Assembly (NCBI GenBank): GCA_020217265.1
Contig: JAIWOS010000007.1
Coordinates: forward strand, 1-10,000
Direction of reading: 5' to 3'
Length of the DNA stretch: 10,000 bases
DNA from: Thiobacillus sp.
GTDB lineage: Bacteria; Pseudomonadota; Gammaproteobacteria; Burkholderiales; Thiobacillaceae
Shown here: positions 1-5,170 of the stretch, one piece after another
How positions within the stretch are numbered: position 1 is the first letter of the stretch
How the letters are laid out: every line of letters begins with the position of its first letter
Translations under genes and position numbers: made by a program
Notes under the pieces: generated by a model
The model's database searches: none
Told to the model about the DNA's origin: nothing
The model's input: only the letters and a program-made list of their open reading frames with translations

Positions 1-780
1 AGCCGCCAGCTCGGGCGCGCAGGCGTCGAGCCGGGTGCGCCCCGGCGTCACCTCGGCGTCGATAGCGAGCAGGGCGCGCGCGCGCGGGCTCAGGTGGCGC
101 ACCACGCCGTCGCCGGTGAGCGCGAGCAGGCCCTCGGGCGAATTCTCGATCGCCAGCGCATGGATGCGATTGAGCAGTGCCAGTTCTTCCGCCTGCCGTC
201 GCGCCAGACGCTCCGAACGTGCCGCGCGCTGTGTCAGCGCGTGCGCAAGCAAACCCACGGCAAAATACCCTGCGCACAGCAGCCCCACCTGGAAGAAGCT
301 GTCGAGCCCGCGCGCGTTGCCCAGGGTATTGAAGGCGTGCTGCAACAGCAGGGCGATCGAAGCGATGGCGGCGTACAGCAGGGTCAACCGGCCGCTGCCC
401 ACCAGCCCGCCCGAAGCGATGGTGATCACCAGCAGAAGCCCCAGTCCGCCCGCCAGCCGCTCGCTCGTGCCCATCATCAGGATGGCGAAAATGATGTCGG
501 CGATGATATGCGTCGTGAGCTGCGTCTGGAACGCCGGCCAGCGGGCGCGGATGCCCAGCACGAACAGCGCTGCGCACACCAGATAAGCGTAGGCGTAGGC
601 CTGGAATCGCGCGCCCGCCAGCGGCTCGAAGATGTCGGAACCCCCGAACAGAACGCCGGTGAACACCAGCGCGACGGCCAGCGTCAGCCGGTACAGGTTG
701 AAATAATCGAGACTGCGCCAGTGCGACGCGAAATAGCCTTGGGAATCGGGGCGGGGCAGGTCGGCCGCCGGCGCGCTCAT
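1..780 (-). CDS. pilS: PilS-like sensor histidine kinase, N-terminal part (partial)
   Basis: This reading frame stays open to the left window edge, so only the first 260 residues are visible. They contain about six hydrophobic membrane segments between residues 28 and 182 (for example around 31-47, 62-78, 90-104, 111-126, 131-147 and 163-181). A charged, coiled-coil-like stretch follows (about 183-205), then the start of a PAS-like domain (from about 210, IENSPEGLLALTGDGVV). This is the order found in PilS, the inner-membrane kinase that works with the sigma-54 activator PilR to control type IV pilin expression. The kinase domain itself is off-window. The ATG overlaps the stop of the PP0621-family gene by 4 bp (ATGA), which implies translational coupling. 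A PP0621 gene just upstream of a pilS-type kinase is a common betaproteobacterial arrangement and supports the name. It could be another membrane PAS kinase, because the catalytic half and pilR are not visible. Confidence 0.72.
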   Translation of the reverse strand, partial: MSAPAADLPRPDSQGYFASHWRSLDYFNLYRLTLAVALVFTGVLFGGSDIFEPLAGARFQAYAYAYLVCAALFVLGIRARWPAFQTQLTTHIIADIIFAILMMGTSERLAGGLGLLLVITIASGGLVGSGRLTLLYAAIASIALLLQHAFNTLGNARGLDSFFQVGLLCAGYFAVGLLAHALTQRAARSERLARRQAEELALLNRIHALAIENSPEGLLALTGDGVVRHLSPRARALLAIDAEVTPGRTRLDACAPELAA

Positions 781-995
781 TTCCTGCCGAGTTGCTTGTG
801 CTCGGGCGTGCAGAAAAACTCACCGCCGGAATAGATCGCCTCGCTGCGCGGCAGGTTCACCCCGCAGTGCGCACACTTCACCATGTTTTCCGGTTCGGCT
901 TCGCGTGCCCGGGGTTTCTGGAGCGAGCGCTGGTAAGACTTGATTACCGCAAGCACCACAAAGCCGATCGCAATCAACAGCAGGATCTTCAACAC
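777..995 (-). CDS. PP0621-family small membrane protein with zinc-finger-like cysteines
   Basis: A 72-residue protein with one N-terminal membrane helix (residues 3-19), a short charged linker, and a C-terminal C-x2-C ... C-x3-H set (C41, C44, C62, H66). This looks like a small treble-clef or zinc-ribbon metal site. It matches my recollection of the PP0621 family, whose function is unknown. The start is GTG at 995: GGGAGG lies 7 bases upstream of it, while the nearby ATG at 1000 is out of frame and hits a stop at once. The stop codon overlaps the start of the pilS-like gene in an ATGA, so the two are almost certainly one transcript. A link to pilus sensing is possible from position only. Confidence 0.8.
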   Translation of the reverse strand: MLKILLLIAIGFVVLAVIKSYQRSLQKPRAREAEPENMVKCAHCGVNLPRSEAIYSGGEFFCTPEHKQLGRK

Positions 996-1019
996 GTCAT
1001 CGCCTCCCTAACCGCGCCG

Positions 1020-1028
1020 AGGATAGCA
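1020..1028 (-). promoter_or_regulatory. candidate extended -10 promoter for PP0621-pilS
   Basis: On the minus strand the sequence TGCTATCCT resembles an extended -10 box (TGnTATAAT). It lies about 25 bases upstream of the GTG start. I see no convincing -35 box. Transcription would start near 1013, giving a very short leader that still includes the Shine-Dalgarno sequence. Confidence 0.35.
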
Positions 1029-1091
1029 TGGCGGCGCGCTTCAGCCGTTCGCGGTACCGACACCGGGCGTTGGCGCGGCGCCGGTGTCTCT

Positions 1092-1109
1092 TGTCGGATT
1101 TTTTTACAT
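1092..1109 (+). promoter_or_regulatory. putative enhancer (upstream activating) element of PEP-CTERM gene 1
   Basis: The 18-mer TGTCGGATTTTTTTACAT recurs base for base at 4011-4028 upstream of the second PEP-CTERM gene. It begins 113 bp before the GG of the sigma-54 -24 box; the other copy begins 115 bp before its own. The ends form a TGT-N11-ACA dyad. By inference it is the binding site of a sigma-54 activator such as PrsR. It could be mistaken for a T-rich terminator, but no plus-strand gene within the window ends upstream of it, and the identity extends beyond the T-run. Confidence 0.65.
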
Positions 1110-1202
1110 TACGGGTGGTGACGACCACAGGGCTGCAATGCCCTGCGCGGAATCGGCCGGAAATTTAATTGTGAACAATGAGTTACATGAGTGACTGCCA
1201 TT

Positions 1203-1219
1203 TTGGCGTGGAAATTGCT
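1203..1219 (+). promoter_or_regulatory. sigma-54 (-24/-12) promoter of PEP-CTERM gene 1
   Basis: TTGGCGTGGAAATTGCT matches the RpoN consensus (TTGGCACGnnnnTTGCW). The invariant GG (1205-1206) and GC (1217-1218) are exactly 10 bases apart. Transcription should start near 1230, leaving a leader of about 70 bases before the ATG at 1299. Confidence 0.75.
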
Positions 1220-1298
1220 CTTTCGTCACCATTCGTAAAGACTTGTTTTGTCGGGTTTTCCTCTTAATTTTTCGTATGGTCCTATAAGGTAAATCAAA

Positions 1299-2027
1299 AT
1301 GATTGCTATCAGAACGGTCGGTGTTGCGGCCTTCCTGGCTTCAAGTGCCTTGCTGAGCGGACAGGCTGCCGCGGTACCTGTCACGGTGGCGGGCGCAACC
1401 GTCAGCTTCACCTTCGACAGCGCCCTGGCGGGGCTCTTCGGGGCTCCGACCGTCAGCGGGGATTCGCTATTTTTCACCCCCGTCAACTTCAAGGCCTTCT
1501 CCAGCAACAATGGCTTCGTTCAGGCCGGCCAGACCTTCAATGTCGCGGTGACCGCCAACACGGGTTACCAGATCGCCTCGGCCGGGCTGGCCGAATCGGG
1601 CGACTACTACAACATCAATACTTCCGGCCTCGAGGGCGTGGCGGTGGCCGGCCAGCTCCGGCTGACCGATCTGGAGGCGCCCTTTACCCCGGCGGTGACC
1701 AGCGCGATCAGCACCCCGGCGCCGTTGACCGCCACCACCACCTTCCCCGTGGGATTTTCGACGACGAACTGGACGGCAAGTGCCCATGCCGCGGTGCCGC
1801 TGGGGTGGGGCGGCGTGGACGCGATTCCCACGGCGGTCAACGTCACCATCGAGAACCTCTTGCTCGCCAGCAGCCTCAACGCCGCCAGCGCGGCCTTCAT
1901 CGAGAAGAAATTTGCCGGCCTGGAAATCGTCACCACGCCGGTACCCGAGGCGGACAACTATGCCCTGTTCCTGGCGGGCTTGGGCATCATCGGCTATCTC
2001 GCGCGGCGACGGCATCTCCGGACCTGA
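1299..2027 (+). CDS. PEP-CTERM sorting domain protein 1
   Basis: A 242-residue exported protein. Residues 1-25 form a signal peptide ending GQAAA. The middle is Thr/Ala/Ser/Gly-rich, acidic and free of cysteine, as is usual for matrix proteins of this class. The C-terminus carries the full PEP-CTERM sorting signal: V-P-E-A at 215-218, a hydrophobic helix (about 221-234), and an Arg cluster R236-R238. In this family an exosortase recognises the signal in the inner membrane and the protein goes to the cell surface or exopolysaccharide matrix. The molecular role of the central domain is unknown to me. AAGG lies about 10 bases before the ATG, a modest ribosome site. A sigma-54 promoter and the 18-bp element precede the gene, and a hairpin terminator follows it, so it looks monocistronic. 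Confidence 0.85.
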   Translation: MIAIRTVGVAAFLASSALLSGQAAAVPVTVAGATVSFTFDSALAGLFGAPTVSGDSLFFTPVNFKAFSSNNGFVQAGQTFNVAVTANTGYQIASAGLAESGDYYNINTSGLEGVAVAGQLRLTDLEAPFTPAVTSAISTPAPLTATTTFPVGFSTTNWTASAHAAVPLGWGGVDAIPTAVNVTIENLLLASSLNAASAAFIEKKFAGLEIVTTPVPEADNYALFLAGLGIIGYLARRRHLRT

Positions 2028-2043
2028 CGGTATCCGTTCCGGC

Positions 2044-2076
2044 AGAATTGGCCCCGGACGGGGCCGTTCTATTTCT
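2044..2076 (+). terminator. intrinsic terminator after PEP-CTERM gene 1
   Basis: The arms GGCCCC (2050-2055) and GGGGCC (2060-2065) enclose a GGAC tetraloop. AGAA/TTCT outside the stem can extend it past a small internal loop. The following tract TTCTATTTCT is T-rich but interrupted, so termination may be incomplete. Confidence 0.6.
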
Positions 2077-2123
2077 GGCGGCCGGTCGCGATCTGGTACA
2101 GTTGGCGCGTTGCCCCTTGGCTC

Positions 2124-2140
2124 ATGGCATAGCGATTGCA
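2124..2140 (+). promoter_or_regulatory. sigma-54 promoter candidate of the sugar transferase gene
   Basis: ATGGCATAGCGATTGCA matches the RpoN consensus core TGGCA-n6-TTGCA, with GG (2126-2127) and GC (2138-2139) at the obligatory spacing. Transcription would start near 2151, about 25 bases before the ATG at 2176. No copy of the 18-bp element lies at the expected distance upstream, so its activator site is not identified. Confidence 0.55.
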
Positions 2141-2175
2141 ACCCGCACGCAATGCTTGCATGACATCATCGAACA

Positions 2176-3558
2176 ATGACCAACCACAACCAGTGGCTGT
2201 TTCGCCAGCAGCTTTCTGTTGTCTCGCTGACCAAGATCCTGCTCGACCCCTTTGTGGCCGTGCTGGTGCTGATTGGCTGCACGTTCTATTTTCACGAGCC
2301 GTTCAAGGGGCCGTACCCCATCCTGGCGCTCATCGTCTTCACCCTCACCTTCCCCGGCAAGTGGCCCGAAGTCACCCTGCGCGCCTTCTGGAACGAAGTC
2401 GTCATGCCGTGGTTCTTTCTCTCCGGCCTCATCCTGCTGTTCGGCTTTTCCACCGGCTATCTCGACTGGTTCCCGCCGAATCTGGTGATCGCCTGGATGC
2501 TCATCACCCCCGTGGCCATGTATGTCGCCCACCGCGTCGTGCGCAAACTGCTGCCGCGACTGCTGCTGCTCGAAGGCGGGCGGCGGCGCGCCATCATCGT
2601 CGGGGCAGGGCACCTGGGCACCGAACTGCGCGGCCGCTTTGCCAACGACCGCGCCCTGGGGGTGGACGTCGTCGGCTTCTTCGACGACCGGGCCATGGCC
2701 CGCACCGAACTTTCCGACCCCAAGCGGCTGCTGGGCAAGCTCGCCGACATCCCCGACTACGTCAACCGCAACGGCATCGACCTCGTCTACATCACCCTGC
2801 CCATGGCCTCGCAGCCGCGCACCCTCAACCTGCTCGATGCCCTGCGCGACACCACCGCCTCGGTCTATTTCGTGCCGGATATCTTCGTCTCCGACCTCAT
2901 CCAGGCGCGCGTCGACCATATCCACGGCATGCCCGTCGTCGCGCTCACCGAATCGCCCACCCTCGGCGTTTCAGGCATCGGCAAGCGCATCAGCGACATC
3001 GTCATCGCCAGCCTCATCCTGCTGCTGATCTGGCCCGTCCTGCTCGTCGTCGCCATCGGCGTGAAACTCTCCTCGCCCGGCCCCGTCATCTTCAAGCAGC
3101 GCCGCTACGGGCTCGACGGCCAGGAAATCCTCGTCTACAAGTTCCGCTCCATGACCGTGTGCGAAGACGGCGAACAGGTCAAACAGGCCGGCCGTTGCGA
3201 CACCCGGATCACCCCCTTCGGCGCCTTCATCCGAAAAACCTCGCTCGACGAGCTACCCCAGTTCATCAACGTGCTGCAGGGCCGCATGAGCGTCGTCGGC
3301 CCCCGCCCGCACGCCGTCGCCCACAACGAGCAGTACCGCAAGCTCATCAAGGGCTACATGCTCAGGCACAAGGTCAAGCCCGGCATCACCGGCTGGGCGC
3401 AGGTCAATGGCCTCAGGGGCGAAACCGAAACCCTCGAGAAAATGCGCGCCCGCATCCAGTACGACATCGACTACATGCGCAACTGGTCGCTCATGTTCGA
3501 CCTCATGATCATCGGCAAGACGCTGGCCGTGGTCTGGCGCGACCAGAACGCCTATTGA
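2176..3558 (+). CDS. polyprenyl-phosphate hexose-1-phosphate transferase (EPS priming enzyme)
   Basis: A 460-residue inner-membrane enzyme of the WcaJ/GumD/EpsB class. It transfers a sugar-1-phosphate, usually glucose-1-P from UDP-glucose, to undecaprenyl phosphate and so starts an exopolysaccharide repeat unit. Membrane helices lie at about 22-36, 48-59, 78-93 and 104-118. A Rossmann-like CoA_binding_3 domain follows, with the GAGHLG loop at 143-148. The catalytic bacterial sugar transferase domain runs from about 268 to 460: KRISD (270-274), a membrane helix (275-297), SSPGP (299-303), YKFRSM (321-326), LDELPQ (357-362), VVGPRPH (373-379) and KPGITGWAQVNGLRGE (401-416). All family motifs are present and length is normal. 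The ATG is forced by an in-frame stop at 2161-2163. No good Shine-Dalgarno is visible. The gene stands alone between two PEP-CTERM genes. The sugar cannot be read from the sequence. Confidence 0.9.
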   Translation: MTNHNQWLFRQQLSVVSLTKILLDPFVAVLVLIGCTFYFHEPFKGPYPILALIVFTLTFPGKWPEVTLRAFWNEVVMPWFFLSGLILLFGFSTGYLDWFPPNLVIAWMLITPVAMYVAHRVVRKLLPRLLLLEGGRRRAIIVGAGHLGTELRGRFANDRALGVDVVGFFDDRAMARTELSDPKRLLGKLADIPDYVNRNGIDLVYITLPMASQPRTLNLLDALRDTTASVYFVPDIFVSDLIQARVDHIHGMPVVALTESPTLGVSGIGKRISDIVIASLILLLIWPVLLVVAIGVKLSSPGPVIFKQRRYGLDGQEILVYKFRSMTVCEDGEQVKQAGRCDTRITPFGAFIRKTSLDELPQFINVLQGRMSVVGPRPHAVAHNEQYRKLIKGYMLRHKVKPGITGWAQVNGLRGETETLEKMRARIQYDIDYMRNWSLMFDLMIIGKTLAVVWRDQNAY

Positions 3559-3909
3559 GCGAGGGGCGCTTGCCGGGGAAACTGTCCGTGTATGTTGTGA
3601 AATGCGCCTGCGCCACGCATTGAGCACGCTGAGAAAATCGGTTGTCGCACGCCCTGTTGCATCAAGAGAAGCGTCACGAACCGTGTGCGCGGACGTTTTT
3701 CAGAACGCATCGCCTGAATTTTATAGATTGATATAGAGGACCAATCGCTAGCAACACATTGAGGCCGGAGCGCGTCATTTGTGCAGCAAGGGACTCGATG
3801 GTTTATTGATATGGCAGTGTGAATAGTTTTTTCATGATAATTAAAATAATTTATTGATAATGTAATGTCGATAAAATTTACACAAGATAGTTTTCGACTG
3901 GATTGTAAG

Positions 3910-3922
3910 TAAATATTTGATT
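3910..3922 (-). promoter_or_regulatory. IHF-like site
   Basis: The minus strand reads AATCAAATATTTA, a full match to the IHF consensus WATCAAnnnnTTR. It lies about 100 bp upstream of the 18-bp element, rather than between element and promoter as is usual for sigma-54 loops. In such AT-rich DNA a chance match is quite possible. Confidence 0.25.
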
Positions 3923-4010
3923 AATAATAATAATTGTGCATGTTGTGTAGTCTGTGAGTAGTCAGAAGTGGAATTGATCCAGATAATCCGGCCGTTCTGA
4001 CAGTTTTAAA

Positions 4011-4028
4011 TGTCGGATTTTTTTACAT
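4011..4028 (+). promoter_or_regulatory. putative enhancer element of PEP-CTERM gene 2 (second identical copy)
   Basis: TGTCGGATTTTTTTACAT is identical to 1092-1109. It starts 115 bp before the GG of the sigma-54 box at 4124-4140, almost the same spacing as for PEP-CTERM gene 1. An inverted partner of its left half, TCTGACA (3996-4002), precedes it by 8 bases, so a second half-site or a weak stem is possible here. Confidence 0.65.
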
Positions 4029-4123
4029 CGGTACTTTAGAACTACTGGCCCAAGAAAATCGCCCTTAATGATTTATTGGATAAGGCGATGAATAATAAAG
4101 AAATATGTTCTCTGCGCTATATT

Positions 4124-4140
4124 CTGGAACAGACGTTGCT
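4124..4140 (+). promoter_or_regulatory. sigma-54 (-24/-12) promoter of PEP-CTERM gene 2
   Basis: CTGGAACAGACGTTGCT fits the RpoN consensus with one core mismatch. The GG (4126-4127) and GC (4138-4139) have exact spacing. Transcription should start near 4151, giving a leader of about 105 bases before the ATG at 4256. Confidence 0.72.
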
Positions 4141-4255
4141 TTATTCCCGTCGCCGCGAAGGGATTCATGGGTGCCGGCCAGGCCGATGCCAAGTGGCAGG
4201 AGGATGTAGCAAGGTAATTCGATCGAAAACTTATCTACATGAGGAGATGCACAAA

Positions 4256-4933
4256 ATGAAATTCACGATGACAAAAATTGCAGCAGGTCTGCTGTTTGCC
4301 GTAACCGCGACGGGCGCTCAGGCAGCTAGCGTTGTTTCCTGGAATCTGGTGGACTTCAACAACGACGGTTTGATGAGCGATTTCGCTTTCTTTTCGGCGC
4401 CCACTGGCAACTCTAGCAACAAATTCGGCGCTGCTGTCACCTCGGCCCCCACGCCTGCAACGGGTCCTTGTGCTGACGGCGTCTGCGATCCTATTGCCAT
4501 GAATACTGGTGAAATTGGGACCAACGTGTTTTCGACTGGCTTCAATTTCGGTGGTACAGGTGTCTTTGCTCCCAAAGTTGCAAATGCAAGTGGCACGGGC
4601 AACATTGCTGCTGATATTACTGGTGGGACCCTGACTTTCTCCGCTCTGGATTTTGCGGGCGTGTTTGGCGGGCAGAATTTTTATTTGGCCCCTGACAATA
4701 TCAATGCTGTCAACGTAGAAACCCTTACTAATTTGGGAGGGGGTAACTATGGTGTAGTGGTCCGTTATGTTGGCACCATTAACAATCCGGCTAGCCCGTT
4801 CGACAATTTTGCGGCTAACTGGCGCCTGGAAGGCGTGATGGCCACGGTTCCCGAGGCTTCCACCTACGGCATGATGCTGGCAGGTCTGGGCTTGGTTGGC
4901 TTTGCAGTGCGTCGGCGCAAACTGGTCGCGTAA
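4256..4933 (+). CDS. PEP-CTERM sorting domain protein 2
   Basis: A 225-residue exported protein. I chose ATG 4256 because GAGGAG (4241-4246) sits 9 bases upstream and the frame then begins with a good signal peptide (MKFTMTKIAAGLLFAVTATG, cleavage after AQA near residue 23). Upstream in-frame ATGs would add up to 60 residues of charged, non-secretory sequence, and the 4076 one would start before the predicted transcription start. The mature part is rich in Gly, Asn, Thr and Phe and has one cysteine pair (C72, C77). The C-terminus carries VPEA (198-201), a hydrophobic helix (about 204-217) and R219-R221, the exosortase sorting signal. The central domain is not one I recognise. Codon use is clearly more A/T-ending than in PEP-CTERM gene 1. 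It has its own sigma-54 promoter and its own terminator. Confidence 0.87.
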   Translation: MKFTMTKIAAGLLFAVTATGAQAASVVSWNLVDFNNDGLMSDFAFFSAPTGNSSNKFGAAVTSAPTPATGPCADGVCDPIAMNTGEIGTNVFSTGFNFGGTGVFAPKVANASGTGNIAADITGGTLTFSALDFAGVFGGQNFYLAPDNINAVNVETLTNLGGGNYGVVVRYVGTINNPASPFDNFAANWRLEGVMATVPEASTYGMMLAGLGLVGFAVRRRKLVA

Positions 4934-4972
4934 TCAATCGTATCAGTGGGCGTGCAAGCGTCTGCGTTCAAG

Positions 4973-5003
4973 AATGCGACGAGGAAACTCGTCGCATTTT
5001 TTT
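4973..5003 (+). terminator. strong intrinsic terminator after PEP-CTERM gene 2
   Basis: An 11-bp perfect stem (AATGCGACGAG at 4973-4983 pairing with CTCGTCGCATT at 4988-4998) closes a GAAA tetraloop. A run of seven T follows, beginning inside the stem end (4997-5003). Confidence 0.93.
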
Positions 5004-5170
5004 GGCGCTGGTTGTCCTGACGAGTTGCTTCGGAACAACGGCCCGCGTATTTTCAGTGCAAGTGGTCGATGACGCGTCGACAATGTTTGGCGGAATTGTT
5101 ACGCTTTTAGCAGTTTTGCCTTCGCAACCTGCCGCGAGTGAAACCAATAAATTTATGAGGAGGAATGGTC

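Larger units (their letters stand above)
996..1298. other. divergent intergenic region, no gene
   Basis: About 300 bp separate the minus-strand PP0621-pilS pair from PEP-CTERM gene 1. The region holds a GC-rich hairpin at 1059-1088 (arms GACACCGG/CCGGTGTC, extended by two pairs past a bulged G), the 18-bp element at 1092-1109, a short hairpin CAGGGC/GCCCTG near 1129-1146, and the sigma-54 promoter at 1203-1219. The first 100 bp are GC-rich and the last 150 bp are AT-rich. I find no supportable reading frame in it. Confidence 0.7.
3559..4255. other. long AT-rich non-coding and regulatory region
   Basis: Nearly 700 bp without a convincing gene. The first 100 bp resemble the surrounding GC content and include a small hairpin (AATGCG/CGCATT, 3601-3621). 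From about 3710 to 4120 the DNA becomes strongly AT-rich with many TTAATA/ATTAAA runs, typical of bent or nucleoid-protein-binding DNA. It then holds the 18-bp element (4011-4028), a sigma-54 promoter (4124-4140) and a GC-rich patch with coding-like third positions (4143-4217). No tRNA or clear small RNA is recognisable. Confidence 0.7.

Noticed and set aside
94..834. Plus-strand open frame of 246 codons opposite the pilS-like gene
   Set aside because: Gln/Arg/His-rich shadow with no recognisable domain, running across two coupled minus-strand genes.
1059..1109. Hairpin plus T-run read as an intrinsic terminator
   Set aside because: No plus-strand gene within the window ends before it, the stem is 11 or more bases from the T-run, and the T-run belongs to an 18-mer repeated exactly at 4011 with matched promoter spacing.
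1467..2141. Minus-strand open frame of 224 codons opposite PEP-CTERM gene 1
   Set aside because: Low-complexity Gly/Arg/Pro translation. The plus strand has signal peptide, sorting signal, promoter and terminator.
2136..3623. 495-codon plus-strand open frame overlapping the sugar transferase
   Set aside because: Its product is almost entirely Arg/Pro/His/Ala, the usual shifted-frame artefact. The 2176-3558 frame has every family motif.
4076..4255. N-terminal extension of PEP-CTERM protein 2 by 60 residues
   Set aside because: It would begin before the predicted transcription start and bury the signal peptide, while GAGGAG is correctly spaced for ATG 4256.
5003..5170. Sigma-54 promoter for the FadL-type gene
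   Set aside because: I checked each GG for a GC after 10 bases and found none. TTGGCGGAATTGTTACGC near 5096 looks similar but has wrong spacing.
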